Part shown: positions 12,661 through 25,097 of the stretch, in pieces
Layout of the letters: each line of letters opens with the position of its first letter
How positions within the stretch are numbered: the stretch's first letter is position 1
NCBI RefSeq assembly: GCF_040939455.1
Contig: NC_134129.1
Coordinates: 17,774,501-17,838,500 of the forward strand
Length of the DNA stretch: 64,000 bases
From: Microcebus murinus
Taxonomy: Eukaryota; Chordata; Mammalia; Primates; Cheirogaleidae
Reading direction: 5' to 3'
Made by a program: the position numbers and the translations under genes
The notes under the pieces: model-generated
What the model was told of the DNA's origin: nothing
What the model saw: the letters and a program-made list of their open reading frames with translations, nothing else
Databases searched by the model: none

Positions 12661-12900
12661 ACGCCGCTCCTCGCGGGCGGCCGGCGCGTCTCTCGGAGGG
12701 TCCCGCGCGGGCTCGGGGCCTGCGGGTGTGCGCGGCGCGCTGAGCACGGAGCCGGTTCCGCGCTTGTCGCCGCGCGGAAGCCCGTCCTGGGGCTGAGGGC
12801 GGACTCTGCCCTCCGCGCCGTCCCGGCCTCCGCCAGCCCGCGCCCCGCGCCGCCCCACCCGCCGCCGCCGCCGCGCCCCGCGTGCGGGCCACGGCTGCTT

Positions 12901-12982
12901 CAGATAAGCCCCGACTGCACGCTTCTGCTAGGCCTGAGGAAGAAAAAAGAAAGAAGAGAAGATAATCTAAAAAGAAAAATAA

Positions 12983-13021
<39 letters not shown>

Positions 13022-13390
13022 AATAAGCCCTTACTTCACGCTTCTGCTAGTCCTTGAGGAAGAAAAAAAAAAGAAGATAATCTAAAAAGAAAAATAATAA
13101 ATAAATAAAATAAGCCCTTACTTCACACTGCTGCTAGTCCTTGAGGAAGAAAAAAAAAGAAGATAATCTAAAAAGAAAAATAATAAATAAATAAAATAAG
13201 CCCTTACTTCACACTTCTGCTAGTCCTCGAGGAAGAAAAAAAAAGAAGATAATCTAAAAAGAAAAATAATAAATAAAATAAGCCCTTACTTCACACTTCT
13301 GCTAGTCCTTGAGGAAGAAAAAAAAAAAAAGAAAAAAAACGAAGAGAAGATAATGTAAAAAGAAAAAAATAAATAAAATAAGCCCTTATG
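12901..13390. repeat. Tandem array of 82-119-bp units with A-rich spacers
   Basis: Five units share 'ttacttcacacttctgctag' followed by 'tccttgaggaagaaaaaaaa', 'gaagataatctaaaaagaaa' and AAAT repeats. The core 'cttctgctag' or its variant starts at 12922, 13041, 13128, 13214 and 13296, so spacings are 119, 87, 86 and 82 bp. A partial sixth unit begins near 13377. The first unit is the most diverged. The array abuts the right edge of the CpG island. Confidence 0.88.
12979..13024. repeat. (AAAT)n microsatellite
   Basis: Uninterrupted run of the AAAT tetranucleotide inside the first unit of the tandem array; it accounts for that unit's extra length. Confidence 0.9.
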
Positions 13391-13544
13391 CATTTTGGAA
13401 CTGGGGGAAAATAACCGTAAATAAATAAATAAATAAATAAAATTATAAAAAATAAATAAACCCTTAAGGGAAAAGCAATGCCAAGACCGAAAAGATCCAA
13501 TCCCACAGAATAGCAATGGCCAGCAGGTACTTTATGTGGGGTTG

Positions 13545-13778
13545 TGTTTTGTTTTTTGAGACAAGAGTCTCACTCTGTTGCCTGGACTAGAGTGAGTGCC
13601 CTGGCGTCAGCATGCGCCACCATGCCCGGCTCATTTTTCTTTTCTTTCTTTCTTTTTTTTAATAGAGACGGGTCTCGCTCTTGCTCAGGCTGGTCTCGAA
13701 CTCCTGACCTCCAGCAATCTTCCTGCCTCGGCCTCCCAGAGTGCTAGGGTTACAGGCGTGAGCCACTGTGCCCCGGCC
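13545..13778 (-). repeat. Alu (strepsirrhine type, internally deleted)
   Basis: Reverse-oriented Alu starting with T-rich 'tttttgagacaagagtctca' and ending 'gtgagccactgtgccccggcc'-like. The segment normally carrying 'cctagctcacagcaacctca' is missing. Confidence 0.85.
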
Positions 13779-13784
13779 TGCTTT

Positions 13785-13890
13785 ATGTATTAACAACTCA
13801 TTAAAGCAGCAAAGTGCATTAACCCCCAGTTTACAGAGGCAGAGAGTGAGGTTGAGCAAGCTAACCAAGGTCGGAAGGCTGGGTACCAGG
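13785..13890 (+). repeat. MIR SINE fragment
   Basis: 'cccccagtttacagaggcag' and 'tgagcaagctaaccaaggtc' match the MIR core. Boundaries approximate. Confidence 0.5.
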
Positions 13891-14344
13891 CATGGGGCAC
13901 AATCCCTGCTCAGACCCTCACCAGGGAGAATGGGGGTGCCTTTGTGCCCTGGCACTGAAGCACTGAAGGAAAATTCCTCCCTTCCCCTAGCCTTTGCTCT
14001 ACGCAGTCATGAACAGTGCTATTAATTTTATTACCTAAGAGTTTCATGGCGGAGGCCTCGATCTTGCTTTTCTTGTTCCTAGGCTGATGAAAGCAGAGTT
14101 AAGAACAAATGAGTCAACACAACAATCTTTTTACACACACACTTTTACAGGCCGATGGCTTTGCCCAGAAGGAATGGCCTGGGTAGGGAAATAGGTGGAA
14201 GTTGAAAGGGAGGGAAGTTTCTGCCAAATTTGGGTAACAAATCCTTAAAACTTAAATTTCTTTTTAAGTGTTTTCCCTTGGACGCTAAATTTGAAATTTT
14301 GCCTTCGCCATAGATTGGTTGACGATGGTGAACGTGATCTAAGG

Positions 14345-14560
14345 TGTTTATTATTTATTTAACAGACACATACAGCATTCCCTATGTGGCGAGCACTATT
14401 ATAAGCACTTTATATATATATATATATGCTTTCTAAATCTTCATGAAAATCCTGTAAGGTAGATTCTATTATCCTCACTTTACACCCAAGAGAGGAAGGC
14501 ACACAGAAATTAATTAACTTACCTGTGGACACAAAGCTAGTAAGTGGGGAACTGAGATGG
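14345..14560 (+). repeat. MIR SINE
   Basis: 'ttatcctcactttacaccca' and 'acaaagctagtaagtgggga' match MIR. A short TA run interrupts it near 14410. Confidence 0.65.
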
Positions 14561-14780
14561 TAACCAAAAAAGTCTCGCTTCAGTGTTTGTTCTTAACCCA
14601 TTTGGTAACTGGACATTAAAAAACAAAAAAACTATAAAAATGTAACTTTGAGATTAATGTTTTTAAAAGCCTGAATTCCAGTTTCATATTAAGGCCTATT
14701 TTAGGGAGGAGACACTTTGTTGTAATTTTTGTTTTTCAGTTCTGAAAATAAACAGAAAATCCTTAGAAAAAAATGTTTTA

Positions 14781-15120
14781 ATTTTATTGTTATTATTTTT
14801 TTGAGACAGAGTCTCACTCTGTTTCCCCTGTTAGAGTGCTATGGCGTCAGCCTAGCTCTCAGTAACCTCAAATTCCTGGGCTCAAGCGATCCTCCTGCCT
14901 CAGCCTCCCCAGTAGCTGGGACTACAGGCATGCGCCACCATGCCCGGCTAATTTTTTCTCTATATAGTTTTAGTTGTCCAGCTAATTTCTTTCTATTTTT
15001 AGTAGAGACAAGTTCTTGTTCTTGCTCAGGCTGGTCTCAAACTCCTGAGCTCAAAGGATCCGCCCACCTCCGGCCTCCCAGAGTGCTAGGATTACAGGAG
15101 TGAGCCACCCCGCCTGGCCG
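14781..15120 (-). repeat. Alu, full dimer
   Basis: Reverse-oriented strepsirrhine Alu flanked by the TSD AAAAAAATGTTTTA (14767-14780 and about 15122-15135). Target-site duplication marks L1-mediated insertion. Confidence 0.93.
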
Positions 15121-15744
15121 AAAAAAAATGTTTTACTTAAACAAGATTAGTTAAAGTGTTTAAGATCACTGTTTTCCCAGTTTAAGTGTTGCCTAGCAGA
15201 AATTTATCATGTATTTTCCTTCACTGCCTATTTCTAGATGATCGGATAGTATACAATTACAGCATTAAAGACCGTCATGAAAGTGACATAAATTTGGGAG
15301 ATTTTTATTCCCAATGAAAAGCATGTTGCTTATTTAACTAAAAGAAGATCATAAACAAAAATCTCCAACTAGCCCATTCTGTGATTCTGGGAAAATTCCT
15401 TTTCTGACTCAAAACGTAGAAAGTAATGATAATGAGACCCTCTAAAATGTCAACTCTTATTTATCTTTGTGTTAGGTCAAGTAGACTCAGGGGTAAGGGT
15501 CAAAATAATTAACAATTGGTAGGGTCCTAGGGTCTCCAGGTACAAGGCCACCAGGCTTTTGAGCCTGGGCAGGTCTGGGAAGTTCCCTGCTGTGTGAAGA
15601 CTTAACCCTTCAGTTGCTACTTGGGGAGGTCTGAAGTTCTTGGGGCGGGGAGGAGATGACCAGGCAGGAGGGTTGGCCATTGCGGAGGGACCTGAGGCTA
15701 TTTGCAGAAATGTTACAGTCTGGTCTAGCACTGTGCCTAACCTA

Positions 15745-16130
15745 CCATTGGTAATTTGTGATTCTTTATTTTTTTCTCAACCAGTCTAATTAGGAAGTTA
15801 TCAATTTTATTAATCTTTCTAAGAACCAACTCTTACCTTTATTGATTTTTAAAATTTCATCGATTTCTGTTCTTATTTTATTACTTCCTTCCTTCCTTCT
15901 ACTTTTGAGTTTAATTTGCTGTTCCTTTTCTAAAGTCTAAGGCAAAAACTCCAAGGTGATTTTAAGCCTTTATTGTCTTTGAATACAAGCATTCAAAGCT
16001 AATATTTGTCTCCCTGTAGTTCAAAATATTTTCCTTGTGATTTCTTCTTTGACCTATGGATTACTTAGGAATGCACCGCTTGATTAACAAATATTTGGGG
16101 ATTTTTCGGATATTCCAGAAGGATTTCTGT
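15745..16130 (-). repeat. L1 LINE ORF2 fragment, reverse orientation
   Basis: 'tatcaattttattaatcttt' then 'aagaaccaactcttaccttt' and 'catcgatttctgttcttatt' are the reverse complement of L1 ORF2. Old; no open frame. Confidence 0.65.
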
Positions 16131-16479
16131 TATTGAATGAATACATATATTTATTTGCATGAACTGTTTTGGAGAGTCAATTTGATAGAAATCACGGATT
16201 ATCTCAGGAAACACATTTTTATGTATATACCAAATCATGCTATAATATCATTGAGTCCCAGACCCCCAAACTCTGCCAATGAAATCTGTATGAGAACTTT
16301 TGCACTCAGATGGCTGTGAAGGGCTGTTCTGTTTGTCTCTTTAGTAATGTTGCTATTCTCAGAGCTGCTACTCGTACAGCCTTTATTTCCTCTTGGTTGC
16401 ATCCTGAGCACAAAAAAACCCAAAAGTCTTTTCATTTGTTCATTCATTCCAATAAATATGACTGAGGAACTGACATGCA

Positions 16480-17215
16480 CAACTCTTTATTTTCCAAACA
16501 GAACTCCGAATCTCTCACTACCCCAAGCCTGCTCTTCTTGCGTCCTTCTCATCTCATCAAATTGCAACCTCTTCTTTAGTTGCTTTAAGTTAGAAAATCT
16601 AGAGTCATCCTTGACCCCACCCTTTCACTCATACTCCACATCCAGTCGTTAGAACCAGAACCAGAATCCGACCCGTTCTCACCAACTCCATTTCTACCAT
16701 CCTGGTCTGAACCACGGTTACCTCTCACTGAATTACTGCAATACCCTCCTAACAGTCCTCTATCTGATCCGTCTTCTATGACCTTAACTCCTTAACTCCC
16801 TCTTCCTCTTTGCTCCCTCTAACTTAGCTAAACTGTTTTCCCTGCTTTTCTTTAAACATAGTCCCGTCTTTGGTATGCTGTTTTCTTGGTGGGCAGGCTC
16901 TTCCCCTAGAAGTGGGCTTGGCTACCTCTGCCGCTGTATTAAGAGCTCTGCTAAATGAGGTCTTTCCTGAATACTCCACTTAAAATAGTCCTGCCCCACT
17001 CCAAATAAATTTTCTATCTTTTTACTTTGCTTTTTTCTTTATCATATCAGTATTTGCCACCTGACTTCTTATATGTTTATTACTTTATTTATTGTCTTTC
17101 CCACTCCATTAGAATGTGTGCCCTACCAGGGCAGAAACTTAGTTAACTATCGACTCCCCAACTCTTAGAAGAGAGCTTGTGACTTAATAAATATTTGTCG
17201 AATGAATGACTATGC
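16480..17215 (+). repeat. L2 LINE 3' end
   Basis: In order: 'agagtcatccttgaccccac', 'gttctcaccaactccatttc', 'gaattactgcaataccctcc', 'tagaatgtgtgccctaccag' and the terminal 'aataaatatttgtcgaatga'. A good full-order match to the L2 3' kilobase, including the 3' terminus. A small opposite-strand L2-like piece may follow to about 17300. Confidence 0.75.
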
Positions 17216-18344
17216 ATGGCATCGGGCAGTGCACTAGAGACACATTAATGGACAACATAGACAGTCCCTGACCTCATGAAGTTTATAGGTCCTACAGGGA
17301 AAATAGACATTAAACATGAATTACATAACATTCAATTATTATGGTTATAAACACGGAGGAGACATGGTTGAGTACTCTGGCTGAAAGTCTTGGTGTGTTA
17401 GAAGATAAGACTATCAAATATTTAATAACTGAGGGCCAAGAGCCAGGATTCTTCAAATCATATAATTTTTGAAATAAAAAGCACGAAGAATCAATGTCAT
17501 GTGAATGAGCATCTATGGTTAGAGGAAGTTTAAATAGGATTACAGAGATTTAGAGGGAGCTGACAAAGCAAGACAGGGAGCCAGATTAAAAGTAGCCTGC
17601 TAAATAGATAATCCAATATGGCTATGTTCTTTCCATCGGCCAAGGTTACTGCAGGTACCAGGGAAAGAAAGCCAGTGATAGGTAGCCTGGGTGAAGCTGA
17701 TCGCAATTTGGAGGGGAAAACACAACACTCTTTTAAACTTGCATACATCAGACAAATATCCTAGTGTGCATGTTTTATATATGCAGACAAAATACCTACT
17801 TACCTTAATTTCAGCTAAAAGATAATTTTTTCCCCAAAGTCTTCCAGTCCAGTGCCTTTCCTCCCCAAATCTCAGGATTCCTTCTGTATGCTCTCCCAGT
17901 TGTTTATCACACTGTATTATATTCATCTCCTCCTGCCTGTCTCCCACCTCTGTCTCATCTCTGGGGAAATGACTTCTGGTCCCTTAAAAGAGTGCCCAGC
18001 ATACTGTGGATGATCAGGAATTGTGTGGAATAAACGCACAAACACTTAAATGCATTTCGTTTCTCTAGGAAGGATTGTTATTTTTGCATTGTTAAGTACT
18101 CTACATTTTTAAAAGACAGATTTTCATTTAAAAACTTGAAGTGAATCATTTCACTTGATCACATTTTGCTAGAATTATATAATAACATTAGTTAGAGTTA
18201 AGGTATAAATAATGGCTCTGTGTCTTTGCACAAGTTAGTTACTTAATAGACACATGCACCTGGTTATTAAAAGTCCCATTACAGCAGCAAAGCTCCAGTT
18301 TAGCTGCAGCCCCAAAGCTTAGAGGGAAGAAAAGGGAGACATGA

Positions 18345-18520
18345 CACATTTATTAAGTGTCTTCTTTATAAACCAACAGTATGTGATATGCTAAATCCAT
18401 TTATCCTCCTAAAAACCTAATGAGGTAGGTGTTATGTTTCCATTTTACAGATAAGGAAATTGAGGCTCAGAAAGGTTAAATAATTTTCTCAAGACCACTC
18501 AACTAATACACATGATCTCA
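18345..18520 (+). repeat. MIR SINE
   Basis: 'ccattttacagataaggaaa' and 'ttgaggctcagaaaggttaa' match the MIR core closely. Confidence 0.75.
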
Positions 18521-19109
18521 AGCATCAGTAATATTCAGTTCATCCTTAATTATAGTTTTGCAGGGGGTTGGAAGATACAAGAAGGAAGTGTGAGAAATAG
18601 TAAAGGAATGAACATTTGAGATACAGCTAATGAGTCATTTCCGATATGTAAAGAATTGTGTGATTGTGTGTGCACGATTCATCGTGGAAGAGCTGTTTTA
18701 TTTTTGACAAGTTCTATGAAGTTTCATGATGTCAACCAGGAGTTTAGTTGATCAGAGGAAGAAGGGATTACTAGAATCATTACTCTGACTTTTATTTAAT
18801 TTATTAAAATCATTTAGGAAAGTTTCAAATAACAAGCAAACCATGAAAAATGAATATTTTATGGCTGCAGATGGGTGCAAGTTTCCACTCTTGTCATCTT
18901 GCTTTATTTTTAGCTATATTTATTTTAGTTACATTGTCTGCATATAAAAAAGGTTACTCTAACTAACCCCAGTATATTTCCTAACCAGAACATATATTTT
19001 CGACTTTTAAAAAGAAGCCAGGCAGATTTATGATACTGCAATTAATTATTACAAAATGAAATTTAATTTTGATATTTGTGTTTTAAAAATTATAGTGGCC
19101 ACTTGTCAA

Positions 19110-19330
19110 GTATTTATAAAGCATTAGGAGCAGCAATAAATTCTTCATATTACTGTATCTCATTTTAATTCCCACAACAAACCTGCAGATATTATTATGC
19201 CCATTCTATGGAAAATGAAACTGGGGCCCAGAAGATTCATTATTGTGCTCCAAATCCCAGAGCGAGTGAACAGTGAAGCTGAGATTCAAACGCAAGCCTG
19301 TGACTGCAAAACCTGTGTGTTTAAGCCCAG
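19110..19330 (+). repeat. MIR SINE
   Basis: 'gcccattctatggaaaatga', 'gagcgagtgaacagtgaagc' and 'tgagattcaaacgcaagcct' appear in MIR order. Confidence 0.65.
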
Positions 19331-19564
19331 CTTGGGATCACAGAAAACTCCCTCAAATGGGTAGCAACATTTGACATAAGAGAAACTGAGGTAAAGTGAA
19401 CGCTGGATCTCAGAACAAAAGAGTCTTCCACGTTTGACAGCAGGTAAGCATTTTCTGAAAACACTAACTCAACCCAAGAAGCAATATCAAGTTGAAAATA
19501 TTAAGGAGGCCCACAGAGGTCTGAATATTTTCCTGAATAATAGATCCAAATTGGGTGATTAAGA

Positions 19565-19740
19565 CATAAATAAACATTAAAATATTTAATGTTTAAATAT
19601 TTTATAAATATAATATTTATATTCATATATAAACATAATATTTATAAATATAATATTTTATAAAATATTTAAATAATATATAAATTATATGATATTTATA
19701 TAATGTTTACATAATATAGAAAACATTAAAAATATTTCAA
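19565..19740. repeat. AT-rich inverted-repeat tract
   Basis: Almost pure A/T sequence rich in imperfect palindromes. An 'acattaaaatatttaatgtt' core at the left and 'aacattaaaaatatttc' at the right bracket many 'ataatattta' repeats. Could fold into a cruciform; no gene seen. Confidence 0.6.
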
Positions 19741-20717
19741 GGAGGAAATTTCTTAGACATGAGAGACAATGATATTATAAAAAGTAATAATGGCCACTAT
19801 TGTTTTTTGCATTTCTGTGCAGATAATGTGCTAAGGTAAGTTTACAGGGACATCTAACTTAAAGATTAGGAAACTGACTTTCACAGTTGGTGAAAAACAA
19901 CAATGTTTTCCCAGGCAAGTATTCTTTGTGGTCACTGTTAGAGGCATATTTGCTGAAATAGGTGACTTGACCTATTTTTCCTGTTTTTACTTTCCAGTTG
20001 ATAAAAGCAATGTGGTGCTCTGGAATCAGATGGGCCCACGTGTAGGAGAGTCAGATAAAAAAAAAACAGAACACCCAGTTAAATTTGAATTTCAGATACA
20101 ACACAATTTTTAGGAGAAGTTCATCTCATGCAATATTTGAGACATACTTATACTCTAGTTTCATTTGCCAAACCAGCCAACCCAGTCTGGGCGTGAATCC
20201 CAGCTAACTCTGACACAACTTTCGCAGGTATGACCCCCCGGGGGAAATTTCTCAATCTCCCAGCCCTCATTTTCTCCTCCCTAAAATGAGGTAGCTACTA
20301 TATCCACTTCACAGGATTGTTTTAGGATTTGAGAAAAGTGAGGTTCCTTCCCCTGTTGAGAATTCCTTTGTGTGTCTCTTGATGACTTTTTACTTTATAC
20401 CTGTGATTTTAGCACTTATTGCCATTTCATGCTTTTCAAAATGTTTACAGTTAATTTCATACAGATAGGTTTAAGATACTACCATGGTATTCAAGGCAAG
20501 GGGCTTATTTTCCTAAGCAGATTATGTAGCTTTTCTTAGGGAGGAGCAGCATATAAAGGACTGACACAATAACATTTTAGCAGAAAGCTAAATGGTGACA
20601 CAAGTGGCCGGCCACATTGGTTAATTTGCGAAAGTTTATAATTGAAATGGATTTATCCAAAATATACATATTGGCGGCTTAGAGGGTATGTGTGTGAGTG
20701 CAAGATTGCAAAAAATT

Positions 20718-20811
20718 CAGACTCACCGTATAGGGTTAATTGAGAAGAAGAAAAAAATGTAGAATAAAATTAAAAGATTAATAGTTTAAAAAAAATAAAA
20801 ATAGAAAAAAA
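20718..20811. mobile_element. Short retro-inserted sequence, source unknown
   Basis: A 94-bp insert with an A-rich end is bracketed by a perfect 16-bp duplication AAGATTGCAAAAAATT (20702-20717 and 20812-20827). The insert begins 'cagactcaccgtatagggtt' and ends in A-rich sequence, so it looks L1-mobilised. I do not recognise the source; a truncated lemur L1 3' end is possible. Confidence 0.7.
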
Positions 20812-21029
20812 AAGATTGCAAAAAATTACATAAAAATGGTATATTTGGTAAAATGTGGATTGATCAGTGAGTTGAAAGAAGGCAATGAAACACAAATGAC
20901 AATGAGTTATTTGACTTTACAGAGTTAAAAAGAGGTGAAAACAGATTTTCTTCAAGTTATATTAACGATATGAATTTGGAGTCTTAAAAATGTTAATATA
21001 CTTTAATTTAGTAATCTAATTTCTTAGTA

Positions 21030-21420
21030 AACACTAAATAATGACAGAAATATATAATAACTTAAGAATAAGAACATTCATTTTGAAATTCTTTAGACCA
21101 GAGGAAAAAATGTCCAATGATAGGAAAGTCAATAAATAAATTATGATATGATGGAATATGATAGAATGTTATACAATCCAAAAAAGGATGCTTTAGATAG
21201 ATATTTAGTAATATAAAAATTATCACAATATAATTTTAAATAAAAATCAAAATGATTTTATCTTAAAAATATATAATGGTAGATATAACCAAAATGTGAA
21301 TAGTGAATATTGGTTATTCGAAAATGATAACAATATATTTCAGTTTTATTCTTTTTTACTGTAATATCAAAATTTTATAAAGCATTCCTTATTTTATAAT
21401 TAGAAATAAAAAATTATTTT
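21030..21420 (+). repeat. L1 LINE 3'-region fragment
   Basis: 'aaagtcaataaataaattat' then 'gaatgttatacaatccaaaa' resemble the end of ORF2 and the 3' region of old L1 copies. AT-rich, weak evidence. Confidence 0.4.
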
Positions 21421-21778
21421 TAAAATTCTGGAACCCAAAAGCTAATTTTCCTAAGATACTCAGTACTCCCCTAATTTTCTTTGCCCAGATATCTTGGGGT
21501 CTCTCCTCTTTTGAGAGCCACGTAACCCCACTGGGAGCTGAAGCTATTTAACTGAGGCAATATGTATTACTGAATTGTTTGATGGCTTAATTATTCATCA
21601 GAAAAATTACTGCAAGTACTGGAGAAAGAATAATATATTTATGGAGTTGATAGATTTGAGATAAAGGCAGATAAGGCAGATTTGCTAAATAGAAATGGTA
21701 TTTATTTCATGCCATTCTGATTTTCAGCCATAAGCAAAAGTTTTGTGAGTATGTAGACTGTCAAATGTTGCATAAAAT

Positions 21779-22104
21779 TTTTTTTTTTTTTTTTTGAGAC
21801 AGAGTCTCACTCTGTTGCCCTGGCTAGAGTGGTGTGGCGTCAGCCTAGCTCACAGCAACCTCAAAACTCCTGGGCTCAAACGATCCTCCTGCCTCAGCTT
21901 CCCAAGTACAGGCATGCGTCACCATGCCCGGCTAATTTTTTCTATATATTTTTAGTTGGCCAGTTAATTTCTTTCTATTTTTAGTAGAGATGGGGTCTCG
22001 CTCTTTCTCAGGCTGGTCTCGAACTCCTGACCTTGAGCGATCCTCCCGCCTGGGCCTCCCAGAGTGCTAGGATTACAATCAATCGTGAGCCACTGCACCC
22101 AGCC
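21779..22104 (-). repeat. Alu, full dimer
   Basis: Reverse-oriented, starting with poly-T and 'gagacagagtctcactctgt' and ending 'gtgagccactgcacccagcc'. Confidence 0.92.
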
Positions 22105-23307
22105 ACTAAACAATTTCTTAGGGAAATTTACTTTTAGGTTGTTAGAGTAACATTTAGACACAAACTGGCATGTTGTGATGATTTTTACACATCTAAAATA
22201 TGAATTATTCTTTTAGGCAAGCTCAGCTTCATCTTATTTCTCAAACAGATATGTTTCAAATATGCAATTCTTCCACAAAATATCCAATTAAAAGATCAAT
22301 GAATAAGTGCACCCTAATTACATTTTGGTAATTTTTAATATGATGCCACTGTATCTGAAAATTTAATCATACTTTGTAAAAGCCCAGACAATTTTTTCAA
22401 GATTGTAACCCTGAATGAAATTGACAGTAAAATTTCAATAAAATTCATCAAGTCAACACTACCTTTGGTTCACTTTCAAATTTGTTAAGAGGCGTTGCTT
22501 TGATAAGCCTCCTTATATTCCTAACTCTCATACATATTAATAAGCTCAGGGTCAGGGAAGGATGATGGTGATTTGGTTGTTGTTATTTTCATCCATAGAT
22601 AAATCCGCAAATCCACCGCTGAGTCATGGAAATCCTCCTTTGTCAACGCCACAGAACTGTTTCTTTCCCTGGGAATGATCAAGAAAACTCGCCATTTGTG
22701 CATGTTTAAGGAAAGGAAAAAAATCAACACATTTGTTATTTTAAAAAAAATCAGGGCCTGGATTTTGACAATGTCAAGATCCACAGTATATCCCCGTTTG
22801 TTTTGGATACTCTACTGACTTCCAGTTCTAGAAGACATAGATATATTACTTAAACAACCAAAGGTAAGAACCCAGTGGTAATTACAGTTATATTTTTCAC
22901 ATATGCTTACAGGTCTGTTTTGATTCATTGAAATACCAGCTTTTGCTTTGTTTTTCATGTCACATGCTTTCTAGATACATTGGATGATTTTATTTTTTAT
23001 TAACTTCTCTGTATTTTTGACAGATAAGTAAATATTCTACTAAAATAGAATTTTAGTTAAAAGTAACAATAAATAAAGGCCTGCTGATATGATTCTGCTA
23101 ATCTGAGTATTACAACATAGCAAATGTAGGTATGCTTTTTGCAAATTTTCATTTCATTTTTGGATGCCAAAAACAATAACTTTGGTAGATGTGTTTTTCA
23201 CCAAAGGAAGTATTAGACGCTGATTTTTATTTCTCTCTAAAATATTTGGAGATAAACAATTGTTGAATTCATATAAATCTTCAAGCATTCACTCCTAAAA
23301 ATATGAG

Positions 23308-23688
<381 letters not shown>

Positions 23689-23694
23689 TTAAGT

Positions 23695-23850
23695 ATGAGG
23701 TACTTTATAAGCATTATAACAACCTGCACGCCCCCTTTCAGAGATGAGTGAGTGGTCTAAAGAGATTAAGTGGCTCACCCAAGTTAACACATTACTATTA
23801 TATGAAGGAGCTAGGATTTAAATCACTTTGTCTTCTTTTAACTCTCCGTG
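23695..23850 (+). repeat. MIR SINE
   Basis: 'gattaagtggctcacccaag' and 'gaaggagctaggatttaaat' match the MIR core and 3' part. Confidence 0.6.
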
Positions 23851-24704
23851 ATAAACATGTATATTTCAATTAGAAAAACTGTTATCAACTGCTATCATGT
23901 TTTATTTTTATACATTTAAAAACTAGTACTGCGTCTATCATTTTTATTGTACCGAGATTGTGTATTTTTAAATATTAGTGATTTCATTCTAGATTAGAAA
24001 GTTAGGTAGACACTATTAAACAAAGCTTTTAAAATGTTCCTATCGATAAAGGTATATCTTATAATTGGCTTTTTACATTTTATCTTTTTGCTTATATATC
24101 CTTTAGTCAATTTGTTTTATTACATTGATTCTTTCACTCAGCTAACGTTTATAAACACTGATCACTCATGTCATTTTTAGATCAAGCCAGCAAATAAAAA
24201 AGGGTGGGGAGTGAAGCATCGTATGTAAATATAATTAAAAGGTCTAATATTTAACTATTGTACTTTATGTTCCATACTGAATACATCCTCTATTTTCTAC
24301 TCTGGAAACATTTATAAATTGTTCACAAAAGTAATTTCAGTAAGCAAAAAAGTAAAGAGGCCACATTCTATCCATAAATACAGTTAAAAATTAATAAGAA
24401 AAGTGTAAATTAAGAACTCTATTCCTTAGAAATGAAAAAAAAAAGGAAAAGAAAAGAAACCTACTTAATTAAAGATAACAGCAAAATGGCTATTGCAGAT
24501 TGTTCTCTTTTTCATGGATGTAATTTTTAAAGTTGTGAAATTAAAATGTACTAAATACTAAAAAGTCTGGGTAGAATAAATTGTTTCTTAGAAAAACAAA
24601 CGTCTACATTTAAACTAAGAATCAAAAATTAAATTGACTAAAAATTATGGACAAAATTGAAAGAAAGTGTCCAAGAACTACCTCCTAAAAGAGCCACTGT
24701 ACCT

Positions 24705-24790
24705 TACATATTTATTTATTAATTTGTTCAACAAATATTTATTTAGTATTCACTATAATGCCAGGCACTGTCCTAGCCAGACACTTTCCT
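24705..24790 (-). repeat. L2 LINE 3' terminal fragment, reverse orientation
   Basis: 'gttcaacaaatatttattta' followed by 'atgccaggcactgtcctagc' is the reverse-complement L2 end. Confidence 0.55.
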
Positions 24791-24895
24791 TTGTTCCCTA
24801 CTGTATACCCATCAATAGGTCAAAGGAGAAATCCACATAATGCTACCGCCATTTACTTTGGTTGATAATAAGTGACAATTGGGCAGCTATATTTT

Positions 24896-25097
24896 TTTTG
24901 TTTGCTTGAGACAGAGTTTCACTTTGTCCTGGGAGCTAGAGTGTGCACCACGACACCTGGCTAACTTTTTCTATTTTTAGTAAAAGTAGCAGCTCACTCT
25001 TGCTTAGGCTGGTCTTGAACTCCTGACCTCAAGGGATCCTCCCGCCTCGGCCTCCCGGAGTGCTAGGATTACAGGTGTGAGCCATCACACCTGGTCT
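24896..25097 (-). repeat. Alu, internally deleted
   Basis: Reverse Alu that jumps from 'ctagagtg' to 'tgcaccacgacacctggcta', so most of one arm is missing. Flanked by an imperfect TSD GGGCAGCTATATTTT / GGGCAGCTGTATTTT. Confidence 0.85.

Larger units (their letters stand above)
11030..12900. promoter_or_regulatory. CpG island spanning the NIPAL1/CNGA1 head-to-head region
   Basis: Base composition changes abruptly from AT-rich to very GC-rich with frequent undepleted CpG from about 11.03 to 12.9 kb. It covers NIPAL1 coding exon 1 and the start of intron 1. CACGTG E-boxes are visible at 11223-11228 and near 11539. Such islands usually mark promoters unmethylated in the germ line. Edges judged by eye. 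Confidence 0.85.

Noticed and set aside
11222..12892. 556-codon minus-strand open frame rich in Ser, Val and Gln
   Set aside because: It runs through NIPAL1 exon 1 in another frame and through the CTGA minisatellite, where all frames are open; no domain and no conserved start.
12661..13000. First non-coding CNGA1 exon with a donor site near the CpG island
   Set aside because: No convincing plus-strand GTAAGT or GTGAGT donor found; the exon cannot be placed.
14729..15103. 124-codon frame and similar ones over Alu copies (for example 23337-23624, 50184-50489)
   Set aside because: Typical translations of reverse-oriented Alu sequence; not genes.
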